64,000 nucleotides of DNA from Paramacrobiotus metropolitanus (lineage: Eukaryota > Tardigrada > Eutardigrada > Parachela > Macrobiotidae): NCBI RefSeq assembly GCF_019649055.1, contig NW_026570229.1, forward strand, positions 1,922,001 to 1,986,000, written 5' to 3'. Below are positions 45,701 through 56,879 of this stretch, piece by piece. Positions within the stretch are counted from its first letter, which is position 1. Each line of letters begins with the position of its first letter. The position numbers and the translations under genes were made by a program. The notes under the pieces were generated by a model. That model was not told the origin of the DNA, made no database searches, and worked only from the letters and a program-made list of their open reading frames with translations.

Positions 45701-47321
45701 GATACGCTGGCTGAATTTAAATGCGCTGCCGGTAATTAAATTTCGATAAAAACAACTGCAACAGGTTTTGAAAACATTAAAAAATTCGTTACTAAATATT
45801 TATAGGTGTTAAAATCGTGATTTCGTTTCTTTGCGCCAGCGACATTCATGCGAAGTCTCTGGATGAGATGCTGCAGAGGTGCTTAACGGTTTGTTACCAA
45901 CCTTATAAAAAAACACTATTACCGAATTTCTAAGGAAAATCAATTTGTAGTTGGCTGGTTCATTTAACCTGGCTGAAATTATGTATAAAATCGTCCAGAA
46001 AATGTGCACGATCAACCCTAAACTCATTGATCTCCGATTTCTGGATAATTTGCCAGCTGATCATGCGTTGTTTGTGGAGTGCCAATCTCGAGAGGTCCTG
46101 TATGGCAGCCTGGTTCAAGCTTTGCTAGAGCACAACGAAGACGATCATCTTATTTCCGTGATAAATGTAAGGTCACGCTTAGCCTGGATATTGTTGTTCG
46201 CAAAAAGCAAATTTACGGATTTTTAGCAAAGTGACTATGTCGTCATCCTCCTTCGTGCGCTGCTTGGCGCAGCGGTGGACCGTGAATTAGAACTGCTGCG
46301 ACAAATCACGCCGCGGACGAATGAGAAGCTGAATATGTACATTGCGGAATTACTGCTTAGCACGGAAAGGTATGTACCCGATCAAAGTGTCAAACATTTC
46401 TTCAACATTTTGATTTTGGCTACATATTTTTGTCAGATGGGCAATGTTGATCGAGTGGCTGCACAAAATTCAAGTGAACCAAACAATCGATCCCGACTTC
46501 CATACGCCAGTGGCTGTTAGCCTCGTGAATTCTGAAAATGGACGATTCTACTTCGCACAATTCTCGAAGTAATCCTTCCGTATTTCAAAACTGTATGCGT
46601 TTTTCTTGCATAATTGTAAGGAATGCCTATTGCAGGCATTTTCCTGATTTCTCCTTGGAAGAAGTGATCGGCGCAGTGATCTGCCAAACAGTGCCAGTGC
46701 CAAGTGACCTTTGGCGTGCCATAATTCAAAACTGCCTTGACCGAAACCTTTTGGAAAAGGTCGTCAGCGTAATAAACCGGTTTCCAGCGGCAGCTACCAG
46801 CTTTGCCGAGCAACTACTGCAAAAGTTGCCGGAGTATTCCGAAGGTGACCCGAGGTCTTTATTAGGCGCATGCGCAACGCACCGGAATTGATATTTGGGA
46901 TTAATTTTTGTGTAGAAAGCATTCCGTGGCCGATTATCGTGGAATACTTTGACGCGTTTCCCCACGGACCCCTCCGCAAACGTGCCCTAATGTATTTGGA
47001 AAGAAAAGCGCCGGATGCCTTAGCTTTCGCCCACAGCAAACGTGGATCGTATGCTGATTTTCAAAGGCTCTGTAAGCTTACTGCATATTTAGATAAAACT
47101 CCTATTAATAGGTTTTCAGAATTAAGATGAATTTTCCTGCAGGGAGACAATCGGATCGTGATACAGGAAAAGGCATCTGCAATATTTGCTTCGACGCCGC
47201 CTGCGATTGCGCCTTTATTCCCTGTGGACATGTCACGTGTTTACAGTGCGCACAATCTCTGAATGTTTGTCCGCAGTGCCGACAGCCAATAACGTCCAAG
47301 CATAAAATTTTTTTACCATAA
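42740..47321 (+). CDS. HSP70-like NBD / propeller-like / helical / RING composite protein, copy A
   Basis: Exon 1 (42740-44023, 428 residues) has the fold order of an HSP70 nucleotide-binding domain: VLCVEFGAFFIKAAVISSSG, FGTDALNKYMDNPKG, MFPKIFLGKY, KITTLYLMLSSQPN, DLVIVHLEATAIEVSAVRF. Phosphate-loop glycines are replaced (GAF for GTT, EATAIE for GGGT), so ATPase activity is doubtful. Exons 44113-44344, 44394-44656, 44727-44972 and about 45051-45240 look beta-rich (GHISRLQFLTPNFIC, WFQWIAGGYLAYA, ITRRSVFLFTASNGRLLHT). Exons from 45395 to about 47072 are helical (LLQALPEVADAQDF, QYYPKIVDWERVL). The last exon (about 47143-47321) is a C3HC4 RING: CNIC, CAFIPCGH, CLQC, CPQC. One donor near 46865 is GC rather than GT. 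All joins I checked keep frame. A single transcript is inferred from joins conserved between both copies; two adjacent genes remain possible. Confidence 0.6.
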
Positions 47322-47486
47322 ACTGCAAATCTATTGCGACCCATACCGTCAATTTTGTACTACGATATTTGATAATTTGTTCCTGAATACGTAAACATGA
47401 TCTGAAGAACATCAAGAACATCACTAGTAATAAATTAGGCTGCAAAGTACTTACTAACTAAGTTAATTTCCGCTTGCTATATAAAA

Positions 47487-48155
47487 TGGTCGTGGGCGGA
47501 TCGCACTTTTAACATCACGGGTTGGGGAGAGCATAAGCTGTACAAAATTGAGAAATTCAAAGAAAAACATAGTTTAGCTCCACCATATGTATATTGTTCG
47601 GCGGTTGTTTAGTAACCGGACTGCAACGTTGTCTCGACTCCTTCGACTCGTTCACCGGTGTCGCCTCTTCACCCGGCATCCGGGTACTTTCATTACCACT
47701 GCGACCCCCACTCTGATCCGGCAGTTGTGGAGCACCCGCACTTGGCGGCGCCAATTGGAACCACGGACGAACCCCCGTCGGACCGGTGCGGTGTGGCGCC
47801 GGTGCCACCAGTGCCGTTGAGGTCGTCGCCCTGCCGGTGAACGCTCCCGGCGGGCCAGCATCTTCGGCCAGGAAATGGCTGTATCCGAACCTTTGCGAAC
47901 CAGCGCCGGTGACGCTATCGGGTGTGAGTCGCTGTTGATCCAGTTTATTTGACTCGGATATCGTGTTACACTACTCCGCATACTGGCCGCTCGCTGACTG
48001 GTTGAGTTGCTCTGCTTTACCAAATCCACCGGAACCGTTGGCAAACGGCGTACTGGGTTCTTGGGGCGGGCCGCCGGCATCGGCAACCGCGGCGGAACCG
48101 GAGTCAGACCACGGGCGCGACCCAAATGTGGTAACTGGGTCAAGTTTCTCATTTG
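47487..48155 (-). pseudogene. Decayed duplicate of the kinase C-terminal tail
   Basis: On the - strand the frame 48152-47652 reads LTPVPPRLPMPAARPKNPV, then ASMRSSVTRYPSQINWI and [10 protein letters not shown]. These match the tail of the kinase at 58106-59347 ([46 protein letters not shown]). The last third is shifted into another frame ([20 protein letters not shown]). The non-coding end also matches: GGTCGTGGGCGGATCGCACT occurs at about 47491 and 58019. No kinase catalytic exon accompanies it, so it is a truncated relic between the two RING genes. Confidence 0.85.
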
Positions 48156-48239
48156 AAGGTTTTTTGTGAGCGATGCTTTAACAAATATTGCAAAGTCACA
48201 CCGATCTTACCCCGAAGGATAGGTCTACAAAAAAAAAAC

Positions 48240-48560
48240 CTTTTCGGATGAATGCGTAACTCGTATGCGCTCGTTTCCCGCTGTCAGGTCGTCCCCTATT
48301 TGGGCATTATTGTTTACTGTTGTTTATCTTTTTGTGACTTCTTCTCTAGGCCACTATCGGTGTTAGTCAAGCTCCTTAAAGTGAACAGCTCATATCCGAG
48401 GGATTCAATCCAGCTGAGCGACTTATTCTGATACGGGAAAGTTCCTGGGAACGATCATCCCTTGTGGGTCTTAGGACCGTTGAGTGATACCGGCTTCGGG
48501 AAATGGCCTAAATGGAGCGCAAAAGAAGGGCCCAGTAATTGCCCAGTACCCCATAATGTT
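48240..48560 (+). pseudogene. Decayed last exon of the 39.6-41.7 kb gene
   Basis: GACTTCTTCTCTAGGCCACT near 48337, then TCGGTGTTAGTCAAGCTCC, GATTCAATCCAGCTGAGCGA and CGGGAAATGGCCTAAATGGA parallel the last exon at 41430-41659. Base changes, a short deletion and stops (for example TGA in place of a Leu-Ser stretch) make it non-coding. The preceding intron sequence (GTAACTCGTATGCGCTCGTT) also matches the parent at about 41351. Confidence 0.8.
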
Positions 48561-48999
48561 CCAGCCGAAACTCACAAGATACGAGTCAATGAGCGCTCTA
48601 CTCAACTAGCAGGCGAGTCTTTCGGATTGCGCGACAAATCCACTGCGTATCCTCGATCGCATCTGCGGTTACGAGGAATGACTTGGAGATATTACGGATA
48701 TGTGCAAAGATTCCTAACAACATACTCCAGGGATCTCTTACCACATGATTATTTTTGCATCAAGATTTACAAGATCTTTACAGCTACGAGTTCTAATTCA
48801 TTACAGAGTAACATGATATGTATGTATGATGATTCCTCCCGGGATACTCTTCTCTCATTTTTTAAATTATCTGCATTCCCCCTGTTTTTATTTCGGTGTA
48901 ATTATAATATTGTTTTGCAACGTTTAATCAACAATTAGTAGGCCAGTATATTTTCCGTTGGTTATCTTGTCTACACTGGTTAAAAAACAATGCGACGCA

Positions 49000-49440
49000 G
49001 TACACAGAACAGTGTTGGTGGTCCGCACTATCATTCCTGGCGTTATGTCCCGAATAACTATCCATACTTTAAATAGTTTAAAGTCAATCAATTAAAATTG
49101 ACAGCTAGTTTAAAATCAAGCACATAAACTTTTACTGTATCTGTACGTACGGTTTTCCCTTGGATATACCGGTAGCTGTACAATTGTACGCCTGTACATC
49201 AATCATACTAGCATCGCTAGAATGGATAAGATAAAATGCACACAAAGAGCGCTTTGTGCGCTGCACTGCCACAACCTTCCTGCTCTTTATAATCACAATC
49301 TGACATTTTTCTTATCGGTACTGTTTAAAAACAGATGTGGGCTAGGCAGGCACTGTACAAGGGCGACAATCTCAGAAATTATTGCAACGTGTTAATAAAA
49401 CTGGACTACTAATGCGATATGAAATATGAATCACACTACA
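49000..49440. repeat. Duplicated receptor-type flank upstream of RING gene B
   Basis: GTGTTGGTGGTCCGCACTAT near 49010 and the AGAATGGATAAGATAAAATG to GACAATCTCAGAAATTATT tract (49218-49385) match the 41.9-42.4 kb and 38.9-39.1 kb copies. Confidence 0.5.
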
Positions 49441-49658
49441 AGCCTGCGTAATATCAGTTCTGCAAAGCACAGGATCAACGACTCGGTTACACTGATTGCA
49501 TGCCCGTAACGAATTTAGTCCTCTCATTATTACTACTTGTGACTGCAGAGAACCAAATTTTTTCCCTGCCTGATCAATAATCAAATTCAGCCGCTTAATT
49601 TTCATGTTGAAACTGGCTGAACTAATAAGAAGTTGGTATCATTAATTGCGATGTAATA

Positions 49659-52600
49659 ATGGATCCAGTTTTATGCGTGGAATTCGGTGCATTCTTCATT
49701 AAAGCTGCGGTTATTTCCAGCAGCGGACCGCGCAGAATCACGGACAGCAGCGGATCCGCCGACATCCCAGCGTTTATTCATTATGATAACAAGAGCGTAG
49801 CGAACCAACCTCCCAATATCTGGGTGACATTCGGCACGGATGCGCTGAACAAGTACATCGACAATCCCAAAGGATGTTTAATGTTTCCCAAGATATTTTT
49901 AGGAAAGTATGTTCAAGAGTGCGACACCATCAAATCCGGATTGCACCTGGCTGGATGGAAATTCACCACAGGAACCAGCGATGTGGTGCGTGTCGTACGC
50001 GATATGTTAACGGAAATTAAACACTTAGCGAACGCACAAACGCGGATGAAGATCACCACATTGTATGTGGCGCTGTCGTCGTATCCGAATCCGAGCGTGG
50101 ATAAAGTGTTTGTCAGTGCGGCGAAGATGGGACACTTTCGTAGCGTTCGGGTTATTCCGTTAGCACCAACGTTGCCGCCGATTATGCAGAAAATTATTGA
50201 TCTGAAGACTGATCTCGTCATCGTGCATCTAGATTCCACATCAATCGAAATTTCGGTTATGCGATTTAATGGAAAACATTCTACTATTGTGTATAAGAAC
50301 GTAGTGCCAATCGGGATTGTGGATTTCTTAAAGGTTGTATTAAAATGGTGTTTGGAGAAACTGGGAAATCTGCAAAATCAGCAGTGCCTTATCGAACGTG
50401 TACGATGGCATTGCGTACAAATCGTGATGAAGTTTTTATATACGGAAGAAACAAGTTATCGGATGCATATTAATAAGCAGACTACAAGAAACTACTCCTC
50501 AAATAAGAGTGCGAAAGACTTCAATTTGCAAATTGAGCGGCACGAAATCCGGTATCACTGGCGCAAAGCGTACGTTAAGCAGTTGGAGTATCTTAACGCT
50601 ATCCTCCTGGATTATAGCATAACCACCAAAAAGGTCATGTTTTCTCCGAGATCCCTTGCACAGTTCCTGATCAATCGGAAGGTCTCCAGAGCGTTTGATT
50701 CAGCCCACCACTGCGAAGAAGAGTATTTCGAGAGATTGTGCCAGTGTGTTGACCAACCAGAAATCGGTTTGTCTACACAGCCTTTTGGGGCTGAAGAAGT
50801 GGATTACATCGTTCCCGTTGCAATTGACGAATCTTACAATACCACTCCGAACTGGAGTTTCTCGGTTAAGACAGAGTCAGATTTAGTGGAATCAGCGAAG
50901 ATTCCAATGGGAAAAAGTATTACCACATTCGAACCCATATGCTCGGTATTATTCTTGCTACACATACCTATACTTCAGTATACCTATATACACATACGGA
51001 TACCTATGTCATAACTATTATTCACAAGAAAATGTTAGAAAGGTTATTTTTTGTTTTGATTAGTTCCAACAGGTTAGTCCCCACCAAGCCGGACATATTT
51101 CCAGTTTGCAGTTTTTGACACCGAATTTTATCTGCGTAAGCGGGCTGTGCATTATTTGCGACGTTTACGCTGTGAACAAGTCTCTGGAAGCGAGGAAAGT
51201 GTGGACCGAACATTTTTCGGAAAGCGACGGTGTTGAACAGTGTTTGCCGAATCTTCCCACGAATATGCTTCTTATCGCCGGTGAGTAATTGTTTTCCCAT
51301 GACCGACACCTTAGTAATGTTTTTTGTACGTAGATAGTAATGGGATTCGCATCGGTGGTAAGTTCAGCGATCTGCCGAATGGTATTGTCCGGAAAGGTCA
51401 GTTTGCGAAGTGGTTCCAATGGATTTCCGACGATTGTTTAGCATACGCACTCGACAGCCACATAATCTTCCTGGACATCAAAGAAGACTGTGATGTACTG
51501 ATGCCGTATCCGATTTCTCAAAGGTCTCCAGTGTGGCAGTACGCCACAGCTTGCAAGAAAAACGCCAGCAACGTAAGCTTTCCACTATGCCTTAAGCTTG
51601 CTTTCTTTCTTTCATTCCGTTTTCCGTAACCTTTCTATCATGTCTTATTAAGCTTTAAGATATTCTACGCGATTTTTTCAGGTCAGTGGAATGATTCGTG
51701 ACGTGCTGGAAAAAATTAAGTTGTTAGCCGATGCACCGATTGCAGAAGACATTTTGTTATCTGCGCTAGTTGACAACACGGTGGAATCTGATCTAATAAC
51801 CATCAACAAGACAGGTGTAGCCAGCGAATATTATATAATTACCCGGTATGCCTTGTTGGCGGCCGGTGATGTTCAGGATCGGACGGTGTGGGTGGAAGTG
51901 ATTACGTTAGAAGGCGAGGATGAGCCCCTTGCATTACATGTAGGCAGGAAAGAAAACCAATTTAACCGCATTAGGAATAATGTTCCAACATGTATGGTTG
52001 TAGAGTCTTTCCTTGTGCGGTTTACTCATTGTGCTAACGCGTCGCTCGGTCTTACTTTTTACCGCATCAAACGGCAGACTTCTTCACACATCCCGAGTCA
52101 GTAACGGCGTCTTGGAGCGATACCTTAACAGCGGAATCTCCGACCGGGGAGGCAACGGAGTTCATCAAACGTTGTTAATTGCGGATACCAATAAACAGGT
52201 TCTGATTTCGGCTTTGAACGCTTTATCAGCGAAAAACAATAATTAACGACTGGTTCCCATAACCGATCGGTCTTACAAGAAATTTGGCATGTTTTCTCTT
52301 GCCAGCAACGCATCCAGAGATCCTTTGAGCATTTCTTTTGAACCTATCACAGATTTACGCTTTGCGCATCGCGGCTGCAGACCTTTGTCAATCGGCACTG
52401 GAAATAGACGATTCGTATACCGCACTGAAAACCAGCGTGGCCTTCCAGCTGACCATTACCTCCAGCTTGCTCCTACAGGCGCTGCCGGATGTGGTGGATG
52501 CCCAGGATTTTCACTTGCTGTCGACAGCCATGGATATTGTCCCAAAGTCCTGTATGGAAGTTCTGCAAGTGCTGCTGCAATACTACCACAAAATTGTCGA

Positions 52601-54283
52601 TTGGGAAAGAGTGCTTCAACCGTCGCTGATGCGGCACGTTGATTGTGAAGCGTTACTGGATATGTTAGCTAAATTCAAATGCGCTTCTGGTATTTTCCGA
52701 TAAATACGTATTACAGTATGATAGTTTCTAAACGCAAAATGAAATAGTTGTTGAATTTATGATAGGTGTGCAGATCGTGATCTCCTTATTTTGCGCCAGC
52801 GACATTCGGGTGATTTCTGTGGATAAGATGCTGCAGAGATGCTTTACGGTTAGCCCAACATCGTTATCAAAAGGACAATTAATACGGCCGCAATTTCAAA
52901 AACAACAATCCTGACATCTTCTTTTAGCTGGCAAACTCCTTTAACCTGATGGATCTTATGCATAAAATCCTCCAGAAAATGTGCACAATAAACCCGAAAC
53001 TCATTGAGCTCCAATTCCTGGATAATTTACCAGCTGATCATGCGTTGTTTGTGGAATGCCAGTCTCGAGATCTCCTGTATGAGAGCCTTGTTCAAGCTCT
53101 TCTAAAGCAGAATGCAGATGATCATCTTATTTCCCTAATAAATGTAAGGTCATGGCTATAAGCCATGTTCATATTAATCACGTAGCCTGAAGTTGCGGAT
53201 TTGTAGCAAAGTGACCATATCGTCCTCCTTCTACGTGCTCTGATTGGCGCAACTGTGGACCGTGAATTTCAACTGCTGCAACAAATCATACCGCGGACTA
53301 ATGAAGATCTGAATGTGCACATTGCAGAATTGCTGCTCAGCATGGAAAGGTACCAATGAAAAATCCGTTTAATATAAAACGTTTTAAAAATTAAAAGAGT
53401 TGTTTTGTGGCAGATGGCCAACGTTATTCGAGTGGCTGCAAAAAGTCCAAGCTATCCAGGAAATGGATCCCGACTTTTCCACGCGTGTAACTGTCAGTCT
53501 CGTTAATTCCGAAAATGGACGATGTTATTTTGCACAATTCTCAAAGTAAATACTAATTTTCAAACATGGATACTTCCCGCATCGCAAATAAGATTAAGTA
53601 ACCTTTGCAGGCATCTTTCTGATGTCTTCTTGGAAGACGTGATCAGCACGGTGGTCTCTCAATCGGTTCCGGTACCAAGTGACTTTTGGCGTGCCATTAT
53701 TCACAACTGCATTGAAAGGAACCTTTTAGTAAACGCCATCAGAGTAATAGCTCGGTTTCCATCGAGCTCGATCAGTTTTGGCGAACACCTGCTGCAAACG
53801 CTGCCTGAATATGCGGAAGGTGACAAGCAGTTTTTATTAGGTGATGAAATACCTCGATCAACTGCGAATTCATTTTTGTGTAGACATTGTTGCGTGGCCA
53901 ATTATCGTGGAGTACTTTTATGCGTTCCCCGACGGACCTCTACGCGAACGAGCTCTAACTTATCTGGAAAGAAAAGCGCCGGATGCCTTCGCTTTCGCCC
54001 ATAGCCAACGTAGGTCGTATGCCGAATTTCAGAGACTTTGTTAGTAGCCGTTAATCTGACTGCGTACAGCCCGTTCCCGAATCAAGAGATAATATTTTCT
54101 CTAGGGAGACAATCGGATCGTGATACAGGCAATGGCACCTGCAATATATGCTGCGATGCGGCATGGGATTGCGTCTTTATTCCCTGTGGACATGTCACGT
54201 GTTTCCAGTGCGCACAATCTCTAGATGTTTGTCCGCAGTGTCGGGAGCCAATATCGTTTAAGCAGAAAATTTTTTTACCATAA
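49659..54283 (+). CDS. HSP70-like NBD / propeller-like / helical / RING composite protein, copy B
   Basis: This is a tandem paralogue of the 42740-47321 gene with the same exon plan. Supported exons are 49659-50945, 51073-51280, 51334-51572, 51682-51939, about 52004-52200 and 52353-52689. Further helical exons run from about 52768 to 54035, and the RING exon is about 54105-54283. NBD motifs include VLCVEFGAFFIKAAVISSSG, FGTDALNKYIDNPKG and DLVIVHLDSTSIEISVMRF; the phosphate-binding glycines are again missing. Later exons read GHISSLQFLTPNFICVSG, WFQWISDDCLAYAL, LLLQALPDVVDAQDF, MCTINPKLIELQFLDN and APDAFAFAHSQRRSYAEF. The RING is CNIC, CVFIPCGH, CFQC, CPQC. Its introns use GT donors throughout what I checked, including the site that is GC in copy A. 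RING ligands are complete, suggesting ubiquitin E3 activity in the cytosol. No lesion was seen. Confidence 0.6.
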
Positions 54284-54589
54284 ACGCGAAATCTATTGCG
54301 ACCCATACCGTCAAATCTGTTCTACGATGTTTGATAATGTGTTCATAAATACACATGATCTGAAGAACATCAAGAAGATCTCTACTCAGCAGTTAATTAG
54401 GCGGCAAAAGTAATCAAGCAAGCGAGCGAAGCGAGCTTGCGTTATTATAGATGAGATTTGAGTTTCCTGTGACACGGAGACCTCGAACCCGGGTTCCTGG
54501 GTTCGCCACTAAGTTTTTGGTGCTAACCTACACAACTCGACACGCTGAGTCGAATGACATTGAGGAACCCAAGAACCCGGGTTCGAGGT

Positions 54590-54940
54590 CGCTGGGTCCC
54601 CGAGGTCGCCACCGGGATTTTGCACTTTTCTGGTACAGTTTAATGTGGCGAGTCTAACCGAAGTACCCGGGTTCGAGGTCTCGGGTTCTCCGAGGTCGCC
54701 ACCGGGATTTTGCGCTTTTCTGGCCAAGTTTAATGTGGCGAGTCTAACCGAAGTACCCAGGTTCGAGGTCTCCGGTTCTCCGAGGTAGCCACCGGGATTT
54801 TGCGCTTTTCTGGCCAAATTTAATGTGGCGAGTCTAACCGAAGTACCCAGGTTCGAGGTCTCCGGTTTCCCGAGGTCGCCATCGGGATTTTGCACCTTTC
54901 TGGTGCAGTTCAATGTGTTGAGTCTAATCAACGTATCCGG
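54590..54940. repeat. 90-bp minisatellite, about four units
   Basis: CGAGGTCGCCACCGGGATTT starts at 54601, 54691, 54781 (one change) and 54871 (one change), an exact 90-bp period. A partial unit with CCCGGGTTCGAGGTCTC precedes it from about 54480. Because 90 is a multiple of three, one - strand frame (54931-54509) stays open as a 30-residue repeat (ATLNLARKAQNPGGDLGEPE type). I see no start context, splice sites or homology, so coding is unproven. Confidence 0.85.
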
Positions 54941-55059
54941 GTTGGTTTGTAAAAGAGTTTTGATGTACGAAAAGGATAATCAACGACTTCAATATGCTTC
55001 TTTTACAGAAATCGTATGTAGCTTATGCAGTGCTTATAATAATTTTAAAAAGTTTTAGA

Positions 55060-56210
55060 ATAATTTTATCTGTTTTGTATAAACACATTTGAATTATTCA
55101 AGCAATGCTTAACAAATATTTTAAAAGATTCAACGAGTATTTCTAAAAATGGCTAATTGTGTTTTTCTAATTAATTTTAACTACAACCAAAATCTTAAAA
55201 AATTTGAAAATAAATAAGATATTTTAAAATTTTCTTTATTACTCGTGATTATCTTGAAATATTACTCAAAGTATTTTTTGGATATTCTTAGAATTTCTTT
55301 AAATAAATTTCTGAATCTAACTAAAAGGTTTTCAAATATCGCGGAATATTTTCAAAAACAAATTAGGAAAACAAATTAAACATTTCTAAGTGTTCTTGAT
55401 TTTTCAAATTATTTCAGAATACTTTGATAAGTATTTTTAAACACATTTCTGCATTTCAAAGAATTTTAAGAATATTTCCAAATTCGTACATTTCTAAAAA
55501 TATTTCCAAATATATTTAAAAAATGTCAGTGAAAATAATTTAAATATTTCTAAATGTTGCTAAATTTATTTAAATTGCATTTAAAATTTCTTAATATATT
55601 CGCAAAGATTTCCAAAATTTTTGAATGTATTTCTAAAAGTTACTAAAAAAATTTCTGAAAATATTCTAGAAATATTTCAAAAATATTTCTACACATTTTC
55701 AAATATTGCTAAATTCTTATAAATTTTTTAGATATATTTATCAACGTTTTTAAATAGTTTTAATTACATTTACAAATATTTATAAATTTTCTTAGTATTT
55801 CTTAATATATTTCTAAATACCTTTATTTGGAAATATTTCTTGATTTATTTCTGAATATTCTTAAATATTTTTAAACGTTTTAACATAACTTTTTAAGTAT
55901 TTTCGAAAATTTTTTTTGAAACTGCTTAATTCTTTTGATTGTTCCTAAATATTTCCAAATATATTATTCAAGATTCCAAATATTTCTATTTATAATTCTA
56001 AAATGTTTCTAGAAATAATTCTAAATTTTTCTAAAAATACTACCAACAAATTCCACATGTTTCTAAACTTTGCTAAATTCTTTTGAATATTTCTGAATAT
56101 TTGTAAGTATTTCTGAATGTATCCTAGATATTTTAAATATGTATTTCTGAAATTTCTCAATTTATTTCTGAATATGTCCGAATATCTTTAAGGAAACCGT
56201 TTTAAAGCAA
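55060..56210. repeat. AT-rich degenerate satellite of AAATATTTCTAAA-like units
   Basis: About 1.15 kb consists almost wholly of variants of TTCTAAATATTT and AAATATTTCAAA on both strands, with no frame over 60 codons. No gene. Confidence 0.85.
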
Positions 56211-56451
56211 CCCCTAAAACTCTTATTTATTATAGGCACCCTTTTTCGGAGAATGTTTATACGTGAAGAATTTATTGGTTTGCTTATCGTTCAGACGTTT
56301 GAACATCAACATTATAAAACAAAGTAAACAGCGTTAAAACCATCAGAACGCGGTACGGTTGAAGTCACAGACAGCGCATTCCACCGCTGTATTTCAATGC
56401 TAATACGCTGTAGCAGAAACTCGTAAGAGCGTCGTTCTCCCGTAGCATCCT

Positions 56452-56835
56452 TTAACCGCCTGCCCAATTCTCGCAAAACTTAATACAGGAAGGGCTAGCG
56501 ACGCCAAAAGTTTCAAAAGCCAATGCAACAAAATAGTACTCAGGTGCTAAATATTCATATTTCCGCCGCTTTTCGTCTTCTGCTTTTCGGGCCGCTTCTC
56601 CAGCCTTAACGCTGCTGCTAATGACGTTTGAAAATGCGACGGTATCCACACACGTCACGTCCCAGGCTAGCCGTAAACCGTTCTTCCAAGGCATTTGCGA
56701 CACACCGTCCGGACGGCGATCGTCTTCGTCACTTGTTCCAAGCGGCTCTAGTACAGCCGGCGTTTTAGCGGTGACCAAACTTCTCCGAATCAGTTCGTTC
56801 AGTGCGGTGTGGCGAAGAATGTTTATTATAGGCAT
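56452..56835 (-). pseudogene. Retroelement-derived relic, best-kept copy
   Basis: The - strand frame reads LIRRSLVTAKTPAVLEPLG, then RPDGVSQMPWKNGLRLAWDV, TCVDTVAFSNVISSSVKAG and KYEYLAPEYYFVALAFETFG, ending CIKFCENWAGG. It shares motif order with the relics at 1670-2302 and 21295-21665 and is the only one with a continuous frame across this part. The downstream FLRQR..IQRGNA..LGT end seen in the first relic is missing or lost beyond 56452. I regard it as a fragment of a non-LTR retroelement-associated protein; clade unknown. Confidence 0.6.
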
Positions 56836-56879
56836 CCTTTCTGAATTAATAATTATGATGTCTAATATTATGTGAACGT

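Noticed and set aside
45051-47321. Reading the second half of the RING gene as a HOPS/CORVET subunit (Vps8, Vps11, Vps18, Vps41)
   Set aside because: The propeller-solenoid-RING order fits, but the RING is an IAP-like C3HC4 and I could not match the solenoid sequence to any of these from memory.
55060-56210. Possible replication origin or matrix attachment region because of extreme AT content
   Set aside because: It is a simple degenerate satellite; nothing beyond composition supports a function.
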